Source of the DNA: Thermoprotei archaeon
GTDB lineage: Archaea; Thermoproteota; Thermoprotei_A; Sulfolobales; Acidilobaceae
Assembly (NCBI GenBank): GCA_029335875.2
Contig: JARJMZ020000018.1
Coordinates: 1-47,335, forward strand
Direction: 5' to 3'
Length of the DNA stretch: 47,335 bases
The notes under the pieces are model-generated. The model was not told the origin of the DNA. It ran no database searches and saw only the letters and a list, made by a program, of their open reading frames with translations. A program made the position numbers and the translations under genes. This document shows positions 34,919 to 43,758 of this stretch, in pieces; positions within the stretch are counted from its first letter, which is position 1; every line of letters starts with the position of its first letter.

Positions 34919-35276
34919 AAAAGTTGAGAAGATAATATATCATGTACTGGTAGCCTCAGTAGCCGTAGCCCTAATCACAGCCGCGGTAGGGCTAACACTA
35001 CTATACACGACGAGCCCGGAAGCCTGGAAAGAAGCTAAATACGAGGGCGCAAGCCCTGCAATAATAGCCGAGCTCATAGCAAAAAGAGACCCGAGAGGAA
35101 TACTAGGCCTAACAGCTCCAACCCTCATAGCCGGGGTTCTAGCATCAATAATAGCTGTAATAGTCCATTCAGCTAAAAACAAAGACAAGACACTACTAGC
35201 AATATCAATAATACTCCTAACACTCCTAGTAACCTCCACACTCGTAGGCCTAGCAGTCAAAAACCTATCAAAATAG
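34908..35276 (+). CDS. DUF1634-like membrane protein, partner of TauE/SafE
   Basis: This 122-residue protein has three hydrophobic helices (VLVASVAVALITAAVGLTLLY, LTAPTLIAGVLASIIAVIVH, LAISIILLTLLVTSTLVGLAV). Size, topology and direct linkage to a TauE/SafE gene are typical for DUF1634. It may be an accessory subunit of the exporter. The ATG overlaps the preceding gene by 11 nt. The family call rests on topology and context more than on sharp motifs. Confidence 0.7.
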   Translation: MPPEKVEKIIYHVLVASVAVALITAAVGLTLLYTTSPEAWKEAKYEGASPAIIAELIAKRDPRGILGLTAPTLIAGVLASIIAVIVHSAKNKDKTLLAISIILLTLLVTSTLVGLAVKNLSK

Positions 35277-35374
35277 TAAGACTCAAACTAAGTTAAACCA
35301 CCCACAAGAGCCCAGCCAAAGCCAACTACTAAAAACAGGTACTCTAGGGCTAACTAAAGCACCACGAAAGGAAG

Positions 35375-35461
35375 TGGCGCCGGGGGCGGGATTTGAACCC
35401 GCGCGGGGTTTCCCCCACCGGCTTAGCAGGCCGGCGCCCTCCCAGGCTAGGCGACCCCGGC
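35375..35461 (-). tRNA. tRNA-Ser(GCT), CCA encoded
   Basis: The acceptor stem GCCGGGG (35461-35455) pairs with CCCCGGC, followed by discriminator G and an encoded CCA (35377-35375). The anticodon arm CCGGC-CTGCTAA-GCCGG gives anticodon GCT (35427-35425 on the plus-strand count). A long variable arm (TGGGGGAAACCCC) and a T arm GCGGG-TTCAAAT-CCCGC make it a class II serine tRNA. No intron is seen. The tRNA lies 98 bp after the DUF1634-like gene on the opposite strand. Confidence 0.95.
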
Positions 35462-35923
35462 CCACTATCTCTTTTACAGTAATTGAGTTAATATAGCTTT
35501 ACCTTTTAGCTTTTAATCTCCCTGCTGGGAACTGCTCATATTACAGCCTTGTTGACCTTCATGCTATCATTGGAGCTAAGCGTTTCCGCCGAGCTTTTGG
35601 CTACTGTTTTCGAAAACATTGAATTGAAAGGTGCGGTCCTCGTATAAGTATGCGGAGATTGGCTGGAATAAGGGGGAGTTCTTTCTGGTGAAGACTGTTT
35701 TCTAGAGTAAAATTTTTAGAGTTTTTGATTATATGGTTGCTTAGAGGCATTTAAGAACATCATAGTACCCCGCTACAGGGACTACAAGAGGCTAAGGGGG
35801 GAAGCCGGGCCCAAAATCACATGATATTGGGTTCCGGCGGCCGCGAGCTAGAGGAGTTTTACCTTCTACGTCGCTATAGCCTGGTTTAAGGGGGTTTAAA
35901 GGTTTCCCTATTATTAAACGTTA
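35462..35923 (+). pseudogene. Possible decayed coding remnants next to tRNA-Ser
   Basis: This 462-bp gap has no intact gene. Short protein-like stretches appear in shifted frames: MLSLELSVSAELLATVFENI ending at a stop near 35646, then YAEIGWNKGEFFLVKTVF (35649-35702) ending in TAG, and NIIVPRYRDYKRLRGEAGPK (about 35757-35816) ending in TGA. Frame changes between them suggest one or more broken genes. Their position beside a tRNA gene would suit a relic of an integrated element. The family could not be recognised, and chance cannot be excluded. Confidence 0.25.
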
Positions 35924-36889
35924 TTGGTGTTTGTTTTGAAGGCTGTGTTGCTTTATGGTGGTAGGAGGGTTGAGGTTGGCGATGTTCCTAGGCCTGGTTT
36001 AAGGCCTGGCTGGGCTGTTGTTGAGAGCGAGCTTTCAGGTGTTTGCGGTACTGATAAGGCTTTCTATGTGGGCTCTTATAGGTTGTTTAAGGTCCCCCTA
36101 GTCCCGGGGCATGAGGTTGTTGGGAGGGTTGTGGGAGGGCCTGAGAGTCTTGTGGGGTTCCGCGTGGTCTCAGAGATAAACTTCCCCTGCTGGTCTTGCG
36201 ACTACTGTAAAAGTGGGCTTTACACCCATTGCCCTCATAAGAATACTTTAGGCATAGATTTCGACGGCGGCATGGCCGAGTTTTTCACCGCCCCAGCTAG
36301 TGCCCTCCACGTTTTTAGGGGGCCGCCGGAGCTGGGCATATTCGTTGAGCCCCTAGCAGCTATACTTAGAGCCCTATCGCTTAAGCCTCTAAAACCTCAA
36401 GATAGGGTGGCTGTCATAGGCACGGGTAATGTGGCGTGGCTGACGGTCCAGGCTTTAAAGGTTATGGGGTTTAAGGTGGATGTTATAGCTAGGAGGGGGA
36501 GCTATAAGGCTGGTGTTTTCAAGGGCTTAGCTGATATAGTCTACGTTGACGAGGTCGAACATAACAGTTACGATGTTGTCTTTGAGGCGAGCGGCAGCCC
36601 TGAAGCCCTAAACCTAGCTATAGGAATAGCTAAACCCATGGGGGCGATACACTTAAAGTCAACCCCGGGCTCTCAGGCCCAGGCTGCCATGACCTGGGCT
36701 GTCGTCAAAGAACTTCAAATTATAGGGTCGAGATGCGGGACTTTCAGGGATTTCAAGCTCGCTATTAGACTCCTCGAAGACCGTCTCGTCGAGCCTAGGC
36801 TTGACAGTGTTTATAGCATTGAGAGCGCCGGGGACGCTTTCGAGGAATCCCTTAATCCCCGATATTTCAAGGTGGCCGTCAAACCTTGA
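35924..36889 (+). CDS. Zinc-dependent alcohol dehydrogenase-like (MDR family)
   Basis: This protein of about 321 residues belongs to the medium-chain dehydrogenase/reductase family. Catalytic zinc ligands are C41 (GVCGTD) with H63-E64 (PGHEVVG). The structural zinc site has C89, C92, C95 and C103 (CWSCDYCKSGLYTHC). The Rossmann loop is VIGTGNVAWLTVQAL. At about 320 residues it is slightly short for the family. The substrate is not predictable, and sugar or alcohol dehydrogenases look alike here. The TTG at 35924 is given; TTG 35936 (reading KAVLLYGG next) may be the true start because MDR proteins often begin that way. A TTTAAAGG box lies about 30 bp upstream. Confidence 0.85.
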   Translation: MVFVLKAVLLYGGRRVEVGDVPRPGLRPGWAVVESELSGVCGTDKAFYVGSYRLFKVPLVPGHEVVGRVVGGPESLVGFRVVSEINFPCWSCDYCKSGLYTHCPHKNTLGIDFDGGMAEFFTAPASALHVFRGPPELGIFVEPLAAILRALSLKPLKPQDRVAVIGTGNVAWLTVQALKVMGFKVDVIARRGSYKAGVFKGLADIVYVDEVEHNSYDVVFEASGSPEALNLAIGIAKPMGAIHLKSTPGSQAQAAMTWAVVKELQIIGSRCGTFRDFKLAIRLLEDRLVEPRLDSVYSIESAGDAFEESLNPRYFKVAVKP

Positions 36890-36944
36890 AGGTTACCCTA
36901 AGCTTTAAGGCTTCAAGCTAAGAGTATAGTCTAGGTGGCTTTTA

Positions 36945-38012
36945 TTGGAGGGTCTCTCGAAGCTTTATGAGGGGGCTGGTGAGGGTATAGTTGTTTTCTC
37001 TGCTGTCGGCGTTGAAAGCCTTCTCGGAAGCGGGGGCGACGCTTCTAAGAGAGTTTCCTTTAAGGTTCCCGTGTTTAAGCTGAGGGAGTGTAGAGTTGAG
37101 GCCGGCATACTATCTATAGGCATTACAACGCCTAACACTGTCAGGCCCCCGTTTAAGTGGAAGCTTGAGATGGAGGGTTTCACTGTGTCGAGGGAGTTTA
37201 AGCCTCAACTTTCCGTTAGCCTTGAAGATTCAACTTACCATAAGGCCCTCTACGATGTGAAGCCTCTAGTGTCTAGTAGCAGGTATGCTGGGATGGGCAG
37301 CTATACTCTGAGAGCTCTCTACGACTCCGCACACCCTATATTCCTCAGGGAGGCCTCGCTCATGATAGTTTATTCTAAGGCGGGGTTGAAACACAGCGCC
37401 TCATACATGTCCGGGCTCGTAGTCCTAGAGCCTGGAGGCGAGTACACGGTTAAACTATCGCTCCCAGAAGATGTTGGCGGAGATAGGATCGCATACCTCA
37501 CCCTAATGCTCCCATCCCCTAAGAGCGTGCTAAACATATCGAGCGGTGTCGACGAAGCTGAAATAGTAGGCCCAGGGTTTAGGCTGGCAGAAGTTAAAGC
37601 CCCCAGGGATCAAACCGTAACGATAAAAGTAAGCTACGCCCAGCCCCAAATGAAAATATACCCGAGGAAGGCTCTGATAACAGGAGTACTCCTAGTGGAG
37701 AACGCTCTCCCCACACCCCGCCTAGAGGCTTCTGTAGAGAGCGTGGAAGAGCTAGCAGACAAGGTTAAAATCAAAGTGTCTGTAGCCAACATGGGGGAGG
37801 AGGCTGCTGAGGAGGTTCAAATAATCCTAAGACACGCCGGGATAAACGTGAAAGAAGTCAAACTAGGCGTCATAGAGCCTGGGGAGACAGTCCAGACACT
37901 GTTAGAGGTCGACAAGCCGAGACTACCCTCCAAGCCGCAGAAGCTTTCCCTAAGGCTTAAGTGGGCTAAGAACGATATAGAATCCTCTAAGATCCTAGAC
38001 GTTAACCTGTGA
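36945..38012 (+). CDS. Hypothetical beta-rich protein with C-terminal CARDB-like domain
   Basis: I do not recognise this 355-residue protein. It is rich in predicted strands throughout. The last 90 residues (VKIKVSVANMGEEAAEEVQIILRH ... GVIEPGETVQTLLEVD) look like a CARDB/immunoglobulin-like adhesion module. There is no signal peptide or membrane helix, so it may be cytoplasmic, with an arrestin-like fold as one idea. The start is TTG, 55 nt after the MDR gene. It converges with and overlaps the Cas4-like gene by 11 nt. Confidence 0.6.
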   Translation: MEGLSKLYEGAGEGIVVFSAVGVESLLGSGGDASKRVSFKVPVFKLRECRVEAGILSIGITTPNTVRPPFKWKLEMEGFTVSREFKPQLSVSLEDSTYHKALYDVKPLVSSSRYAGMGSYTLRALYDSAHPIFLREASLMIVYSKAGLKHSASYMSGLVVLEPGGEYTVKLSLPEDVGGDRIAYLTLMLPSPKSVLNISSGVDEAEIVGPGFRLAEVKAPRDQTVTIKVSYAQPQMKIYPRKALITGVLLVENALPTPRLEASVESVEELADKVKIKVSVANMGEEAAEEVQIILRHAGINVKEVKLGVIEPGETVQTLLEVDKPRLPSKPQKLSLRLKWAKNDIESSKILDVNL

Positions 38013-38634
38013 TAACCTTTGAACCCCTAACCCACGACCCGGGCTCCTCCAGCCCCTCCGGAGCCCCCCTATCAATAGCATAGCATAAGTCCACATACCT
38101 GCACCTTAAACACTTGGAGAGCCCCCTATCCGGGAAGGGTATTATGCCCCACTCCTTAACCAGTCTAACCTCATCTATAGCCTTGAAGAGTGTGACCACG
38201 TGATCCCCCGATACCTTCAGGATTCTCCTAGAGCCCTTATAGTCCAGGACGATTACAGCCTCCCTAGCCCCGCGCCTCAAGAGTATAGTAGCGTAGGCTA
38301 TAGCCTGGAGGGCGTCGCCGAGCCATATGCCCCTGGAGGGTCCCCTGCTAGTCTTTATCTCGAAAACTATAGCCCTCCCGTTGACGATCTTATAGTAGTC
38401 CGGCCTCCCCCTCAAAAATATTTTACCCAGCTCAGCCTCTATGGGCTCCTCAACATTATAGCCTCTAATCTTCGCTATAAACTCAATAACAACGTGCACC
38501 AGCCTCCCAAGAGCAAGCCTAAGCCTCTCCCTCAACCTCCTCTCGAGGGCTATGTGTTTCTCGAAGAAGTATAGTCTGGGACAGTAGGCGTAAACCCTCA
38601 ACTCGCTCGGGCGGACTACTGTTTTAGCCTTCAA
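38002..38634 (-). CDS. Cas4/RecB-like nuclease, solo (outside the cas operon)
   Basis: This 210-residue protein has all marks of the Cas4 (DUF83) branch of RecB-like nucleases: the first cysteine C18 in [11 protein letters not shown]47, GRPDY (D79), FEIKTSR (E92-x-K94), QAIAYA (Q110), and the C-terminal cluster C175-x2-C178-x5-C184 ([10 protein letters not shown]). Four cysteines can hold an iron-sulfur cluster. Cas4 trims and selects prespacers during CRISPR adaptation, while solo forms may act in repair. It lies 27 kb from the cas operon and overlaps the end of ileS by 4 nt, so it is cotranscribed with a synthetase. No cas1 or cas2 is near it. Confidence 0.83.
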   Translation of the reverse strand: MKAKTVVRPSELRVYAYCPRLYFFEKHIALERRLRERLRLALGRLVHVVIEFIAKIRGYNVEEPIEAELGKIFLRGRPDYYKIVNGRAIVFEIKTSRGPSRGIWLGDALQAIAYATILLRRGAREAVIVLDYKGSRRILKVSGDHVVTLFKAIDEVRLVKEWGIIPFPDRGLSKCLRCRYVDLCYAIDRGAPEGLEEPGSWVRGSKVITG

Positions 38635-41600
38635 ACCTTCCTCAATCCTATAGTGATAACTTTATCCTCTATATCCCACTCTTTCGAATACACAGTGCTC
38701 GGGGGCTCCTCATAGTTTATCTTTACAGCCCTCGTCTCCCCCTTGACGTAATCCTCGAAAGCCTCCACAGCTTTCACTATCCCCTCGTCCCCGGTGATCC
38801 ACACCTCTATCCTATCGTCTATCATGAGCTTAGCCTCCTTCCTCATGTGTTGAACCCTCCTCACAACCTCCTTAGCATAGCCTTCAGCCTCCTCTTCAGG
38901 GGATATCTGGGTGTCGACGGCCACGGTCGCCAGCTCCGACTCCCTGGCTGAGAGCCAGCTGGGGTACTCTACTTCAATCTCCACATGTCTAGGCTCTAGC
39001 CTCACAGTAGCCCCCTCAACTTGAGCCTCATAGTATCCCTTAGAGGTTATCGACCTAGCTATTTCACCAGCCTTGCTCTCCATAAGCTCAACTATTAGCG
39101 GGGTGAGCTTCTTGAAGTCCCTGCCCACCTCCCCCATCCTAGGCTTGACAGTGTAAACCCTGAGCTCCTCCAGGAACTCTAAACCTTTAACTTCAACGCT
39201 CTTAGCGTTAACCATTTCACCTATAACCTCCGAGAGCCTCGAGAATGCTTCGAGAACCTCTGGATCCTTGGCGGCCACTATGACCCTCCTCACAGGCCTC
39301 CTAAGCTTCAACCCGGCGGCTGCCCGCGCCGCTAGAGCCGCGTCTATTACTGACCTCGCTATATCCATATCCCTCTCAAGCCTCTCGTCTATGAAGCTTT
39401 CATCGGCCGAGGGCATGTCTAGTAGGTGGACGCTTTCAGGGGCGTTTTTCTCAGCTGGCTTGAACAAGTGCTGGTACAGGTATTCTGTAGTGAACGGTAT
39501 TATGGGCGCCGCTAGGGAAAGCCATGTCTTCAACACATAGTATAGTGTGACGTAGGCAGCCCTCTTACTCGGAGTGTCAGCCTCCTCCCACACTCTCCTC
39601 CTCACAAGCCTCACATAGAACCTGCTCACATCGTCTAATATGAAGGATCTAAGCGCCCTACTAGCATCATGCACTCTCAGGTCCCCCATAGCCTCGCTAT
39701 ATTTTTTAACTAGATTGTTAACCCTCGATAACATCCATTTATCCTCAACCTCCAAATACCCCCTCACAGACTCTAGCGTTACAACCTCCGGGTCGAACCC
39801 GTCCAAACCCATGTATGTGGAGGCGAAAACGAAAGTATTCCATATGACCGTGAAATCCCTAAACGTATAGTCTAGAGCCTTCCACGAGAACTTTAAATCC
39901 TCCCATGTAGTGTTACTGGACACCCAGAACCTGAAAACATCCCTGGGAACCCTAGATATGAGCTCTTCGAACTCAACATAGTTACCCAGGCTCTTATGCA
40001 TCTCCCTCCCCTGCTCGTCAAGAGCAAAACCATGAACTAGAACCCTCCTGTAGGGGGTCTTACCGAAACCTATGACGCCGCTCCTCAGCAAGCTGAAAAA
40101 CCAGCCCCTTATCTGGTCGTGACCCTCAACTATGAAGTCTGCCGGTTCAAGGCTCTCGTAAAGATCCCTCCTCATAGGGTAGCCTAGGCTGGCATAGAAT
40201 GAAACCCCACTATCAAACCAGACGTCGAGAACGTCTGGAACCCTCTCCATGACGCCGCCGCACTTGGGGCATTTAAGTGTAACTTTATCGATCCAAGGCC
40301 TGTGAAGGTCTCCAGGCCTATAGCCCCCCATCTCCTCCAGCTCTTTCACACTCCCAACCACGTGAGTGTAGCCGCACACCCTACAAGTCCATATTGGTAG
40401 CGGTATTCCCCAGAACCTCTGCCTACTTATAACCCAGTCTCTCAGCTCTTGAAGCATGTTCATGAACCTGGTTTTAGCCCACTCAGGCCTCCAATCTATG
40501 TTTTCAGCCTCCCTTATAAGCTCGTCTTTAAGCTTAGTCACACCTATGAACCACTGGTTTGTAGCTCTTAAAGCTAGTGGAGTTTTACACCTCCAGCACA
40601 CAGGATATCTGTGAACAACTGTTGACTTATGGAATAAAACCCCCTTACGTTCAAGATCCTCCATTATAGCCTTATTAGCCTCAGTCCTGAAATAGAGACC
40701 CTTATAGGCTCCGGCATCCTCACTCATCCTCCCACTATCATCAACTAGGGAGACAACGGGGAACCCCAGCCTTAAACCAACATCATAATCTATAACCCCA
40801 TGGCCTGGAGCTGAGTGTACGAGACCCGTACCCTCATATTCTACGACTCCTTCAGAAGCTAAGACAACCTTATGGTATCCTATAAGGTTCTTTTGAGCAT
40901 CCACAAGATCTTCCAGGGGGTGATCGTACTCTAAACCTTCCAGATCCACCCCTTTGAGCTCCCCTACAACCTCATAATCCCCAACTCCAGCCTCCTCCAT
41001 TACAGCTTTGAGCCTAGCCTTAGCCATTATTAGAGTTTCCCCTTTAACTTTAACTTTAACATAGTTGAAATCGGGGTGAGCCATTATGAAGACGTTAGCT
41101 GGGAGAGTCCAGGGGGTTGTAGTCCATATTAGAAGATATTCTCCAGGCCTCCCCCTAACAGGGAACTTAACGTATATTGAGGGGTCTTCAAGCTCCCTAT
41201 ACTCTGATACCTCATAGTCAGCCAGGGTAGTCTCACACCTAGGACACCAGTGTAAAACCCTATAACCCCTGTAAAGTAAGCCTTTTTCATGGGCTTTCTT
41301 AATAAGCCACCATCCAGCCTCTATATAGTCGTTCTTGTAAGTTACATAAGCATCACCCCAATCCATGAAAACTCCTAGTTCTTTAAACTGTTCACTCATA
41401 GCCTTCATGTTTTCATCTACAAAAGCCTTACATTGCATTATGAAACTCTCAACCCCAACCTTCTCATATATATCCTTCTTCACCTGGAGCCCCAAGCTCT
41501 GCTCTATTTTAACCTCTATAGGGAGGCCGTGAGTGTCGTAGCCAGGCTTATCCCACACATTATACCCAGACATCCTATAATATCTCAACACAATATCCTT

Positions 41601-41816
41601 AATTACCTTATTCCAGGCTGTGCCAACATGAATAGACTTGGCAGAAGCATATGGAGGCCCGTCGAGAAAATAAAACTTCCTATGCAACGTGGAAGACTTA
41701 GCCTTAACAAGATCATAAACCCTATTCCTAGCCCAAAAACCTTTAACCCAAGACTCCACAACAAACTGATCATATTTGAACCCGGAGAGAAGGTCGACAA
41801 CCCTCAACACGATCAC
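38631..41816 (-). CDS. ileS: Isoleucyl-tRNA synthetase
   Basis: This 1061-residue class I synthetase charges tRNA-Ile. The HIGH-like site is HVGT (63-66) in [29 protein letters not shown] follows, and the CP1 editing domain has [11 protein letters not shown]. The KMSKS-like loop reads [14 protein letters not shown], in which Lys-Met-Ser is replaced by Glu-Met-His. This is unusual but keeps the second lysine. Cysteine pairs [15 protein letters not shown] and CPKCGG are the zinc sites. The GTG start overlaps the stop of the preceding 91-residue gene by 4 nt, and the Cas4-like gene overlaps its end. These three genes form one minus-strand unit. Confidence 0.96.
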   Translation of the reverse strand: MIVLRVVDLLSGFKYDQFVVESWVKGFWARNRVYDLVKAKSSTLHRKFYFLDGPPYASAKSIHVGTAWNKVIKDIVLRYYRMSGYNVWDKPGYDTHGLPIEVKIEQSLGLQVKKDIYEKVGVESFIMQCKAFVDENMKAMSEQFKELGVFMDWGDAYVTYKNDYIEAGWWLIKKAHEKGLLYRGYRVLHWCPRCETTLADYEVSEYRELEDPSIYVKFPVRGRPGEYLLIWTTTPWTLPANVFIMAHPDFNYVKVKVKGETLIMAKARLKAVMEEAGVGDYEVVGELKGVDLEGLEYDHPLEDLVDAQKNLIGYHKVVLASEGVVEYEGTGLVHSAPGHGVIDYDVGLRLGFPVVSLVDDSGRMSEDAGAYKGLYFRTEANKAIMEDLERKGVLFHKSTVVHRYPVCWRCKTPLALRATNQWFIGVTKLKDELIREAENIDWRPEWAKTRFMNMLQELRDWVISRQRFWGIPLPIWTCRVCGYTHVVGSVKELEEMGGYRPGDLHRPWIDKVTLKCPKCGGVMERVPDVLDVWFDSGVSFYASLGYPMRRDLYESLEPADFIVEGHDQIRGWFFSLLRSGVIGFGKTPYRRVLVHGFALDEQGREMHKSLGNYVEFEELISRVPRDVFRFWVSSNTTWEDLKFSWKALDYTFRDFTVIWNTFVFASTYMGLDGFDPEVVTLESVRGYLEVEDKWMLSRVNNLVKKYSEAMGDLRVHDASRALRSFILDDVSRFYVRLVRRRVWEEADTPSKRAAYVTLYYVLKTWLSLAAPIIPFTTEYLYQHLFKPAEKNAPESVHLLDMPSADESFIDERLERDMDIARSVIDAALAARAAAGLKLRRPVRRVIVAAKDPEVLEAFSRLSEVIGEMVNAKSVEVKGLEFLEELRVYTVKPRMGEVGRDFKKLTPLIVELMESKAGEIARSITSKGYYEAQVEGATVRLEPRHVEIEVEYPSWLSARESELATVAVDTQISPEEEAEGYAKEVVRRVQHMRKEAKLMIDDRIEVWITGDEGIVKAVEAFEDYVKGETRAVKINYEEPPSTVYSKEWDIEDKVITIGLRKV

Positions 41817-42088
41817 CTACTAGTATCAACCCAGTCAACCTTAACCCTAACATCGCCAGAAACGGAAGAAACTATATCCTTAATCTCATCCTCTCTCCCA
41901 GGATCTTCAAGAAGAACCTCAAAAAACCTAAACCCCCAAACTACCCTACTAGGATGATCAATAACAACCACCCCAAACCTTCTCCTAACCTCTTCCAACA
42001 CCCTAGCATGAATCTCATCACTATAAGTATTATAGTAAACCCTATAAAGCTTACGCAACCTAGCACACCACAACAAAACAAAATACAA
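41813..42088 (-). CDS. Hypothetical small protein upstream of ileS
   Basis: I do not recognise this protein of up to 91 residues. It is alpha/beta with [22 protein letters not shown] and [24 protein letters not shown]. The first ten residues (YFVLLWCAR) may not be translated. A TTG at residue 11 giving [14 protein letters not shown] is a credible start. Its stop overlaps the ileS GTG by 4 nt, so it probably leads the ileS-cas4-like operon. A TATA-like box lies at 42103-42112. Confidence 0.6.
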   Translation of the reverse strand: MYFVLLWCARLRKLYRVYYNTYSDEIHARVLEEVRRRFGVVVIDHPSRVVWGFRFFEVLLEDPGREDEIKDIVSSVSGDVRVKVDWVDTSR

Positions 42089-42102
42089 ACAACAACCTAA
42101 AA

Positions 42103-42112
42103 GCTTTATAGA
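42103..42112 (-). promoter_or_regulatory. TATA-like box of the ileS operon
   Basis: The minus strand shows TCTATAAAGC about 15-25 bp upstream of the 91-residue gene start. Leaderless translation from ATG 42088 or a short leader to the inner TTG would follow. Confidence 0.5.
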
Positions 42113-42120
42113 AAAACTGC

Positions 42121-42136
42121 CACATATTAATATGTG
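42121..42136. promoter_or_regulatory. Perfect 16-bp palindrome between ileS and liv promoters
   Basis: CACATATTAATATGTG is a perfect palindrome placed 8 bp upstream of the minus-strand TATA-like box in the divergent gap of 208 bp. It is a good operator candidate for a dimeric regulator such as an Lrp/AsnC-type protein. That choice is only inference from the amino-acid theme of both operons. Confidence 0.5.
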
Positions 42137-42236
42137 AGGAGAAGAGGGGAAATGGGAAAACCCTCAAAACAGCCAGCACAACTATAATGTAAACAGCCAT
42201 TTAAACAATTTATTCTTTTATCTACAATGTGTCATG

Positions 42237-42249
42237 AAAAATTTTTAAG
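42237..42249 (+). promoter_or_regulatory. TATA-like box of the liv operon
   Basis: AAAAATTTTTAAG lies about 50-60 bp upstream of the livK start. A leader of about 25 nt would carry the strong GGAGGTG ribosome site at 42284-42290. Confidence 0.5.
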
Positions 42250-42296
42250 TTCTAAAGGCTCCATTGAAAAGAGATATGGTAAAGGAGGTGATAGAG

Positions 42297-43709
42297 TTGG
42301 AGAGAGTTTCTCGTAGAGATTTTATTAGGGGCCTCATTGGAGGTTTTGTAGTTGGCGCTGCTGCAGCTAGCGCCGGCTTATATCTGGCTGCACCCGAATG
42401 GTTTAGAAGGAGGGTTGTTGAGACCCCGACTCCGACTCCGGTTGAGAAGATTCCATCGAAACCTCTCAAGGTTGGAGTTCAGTTTATGACTAAGGGTGGT
42501 GGGGCTGCTTGGGGTGACCCGACTTATAAGGGTGCAATGTTAGCTATTAAGGAGATTAACGAGGCTGGCGGTATTTTAGGTAGGAAGCTTGAGCCTATAG
42601 TTAAAGATGAGGGGAAGCCCGACGACACTGTTAGGGAGTATAAAGCCCTAATAGGTGAGGGGGTTGAGGTTTACTTCGGGCTTATAAGCTCTAGCAACAC
42701 TCCTGCAGTGGCTCCCGTGGCTGAGGAAGCCGGGCTATTAACTTTCTTCATAGACGGGTGTACAGATATTCTCTTTGAGAAGACTGTGAAAGACCCCAGG
42801 TTTGTTTTTAGGATAACAAACATTCAATCTGCAGACGGCGTTACGGCAGCTCTCGGAGCTATAAAACTCTTAAATCTACTAGGAAAAGATAAGGTTAAGA
42901 TAGCTCATATACACCCTGACTATGCTTATGGCAGAAACGCGAAGGCCCACATGGAGATAACGTTCGAGAAAGTGCTGGGGAGAGATAGGGTTGAAGTGGT
43001 TTACGAAGGATGGCCTGGCCTGTTCGCGGTTACAGATTTTGGACCTTACATAACTAAGATCATGGAGAGCGGCGCTGACATAGTGGCTACATCTCTATGG
43101 GCTGCGGACTTTATAAACTTCTATAAACAAGCGCTCGGTTATGGGCTATTTAAGCAGGCTAAGATGGTGTCCACAATAAGCCATGGGATCACTCCTAGCC
43201 TTGTCGGGCCAGACTATCCTGAAGGGTTTGTGGCGGGGGTCCACGCTAACTACTACTTCCTATACCCGGAGCATGAGAGCTACCCGTTAAACAAAGTTTT
43301 CGTTGAAAGCTATCGTAAAATGTGGGGTGAGTATCCTACTAATGGAAGTGAAGGAGCTTACGTGGCAGTATATCTTTATAAGTCTGCTGTTGAACGCGCT
43401 TATGAAACGTTAGGTAGGTGGCCTGAGCCCGAGGAGACTGTGAAGTTTATCGAGGGAGCCTCCATATTCGCGCCAGCTGGGATATTATCTATAAGAGCTA
43501 GAAAGCCCAATAAACATCAAGGCTATAAGAACGCTATAGTAGGCATTAGCAGATTCGACCCTACATACGGCTTCAACATCCTAGCAGACCCCCTAAGAAT
43601 CCCCGTAGAAAGGATCACTGTTCCAGAAGGCTGGGAGGGAAGCCCTGACCCTACAATGACATATAACTGGATAAGGGAAACTTGGAGAGAAGGAGCACTA
43701 CCCATATAA
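42297..43709 (+). CDS. livK: Branched-chain amino-acid-type ABC transporter, Tat-exported binding protein
   Basis: This protein of about 470 residues is the extracellular binding protein of a LivK/amide type importer. I chose TTG 42297 because GGAGGTG lies 6 nt upstream. A frame from 42264 is longer but lacks such a site. The N-terminus ERVSRRDFIRG followed by a hydrophobic, alanine-rich stretch is a twin-arginine (Tat) signal, so the protein is exported folded. A Pro/Thr spacer (TPTPTPVE) follows the signal. The binding domain has KVGVQFMTKGGGAAWGDPTYKGAMLAIKEINEAGGILGRKLE. It starts the operon livKHMGF. The ligand (amino acid, urea or amide) is not certain. Confidence 0.88.
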   Translation: MERVSRRDFIRGLIGGFVVGAAAASAGLYLAAPEWFRRRVVETPTPTPVEKIPSKPLKVGVQFMTKGGGAAWGDPTYKGAMLAIKEINEAGGILGRKLEPIVKDEGKPDDTVREYKALIGEGVEVYFGLISSSNTPAVAPVAEEAGLLTFFIDGCTDILFEKTVKDPRFVFRITNIQSADGVTAALGAIKLLNLLGKDKVKIAHIHPDYAYGRNAKAHMEITFEKVLGRDRVEVVYEGWPGLFAVTDFGPYITKIMESGADIVATSLWAADFINFYKQALGYGLFKQAKMVSTISHGITPSLVGPDYPEGFVAGVHANYYFLYPEHESYPLNKVFVESYRKMWGEYPTNGSEGAYVAVYLYKSAVERAYETLGRWPEPEETVKFIEGASIFAPAGILSIRARKPNKHQGYKNAIVGISRFDPTYGFNILADPLRIPVERITVPEGWEGSPDPTMTYNWIRETWREGALPI

Positions 43710-43758
43710 GAAGACCTCGGGAAAGCAAGAGGGGTATGGGGAAAGGGGGAGCGCTGCT

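Noticed and set aside
35518..35531. CTCCCTGCTGGGAA near tRNA-Ser as another repeat-like core
   Set aside because: Only the short arms match, and the handle is absent.
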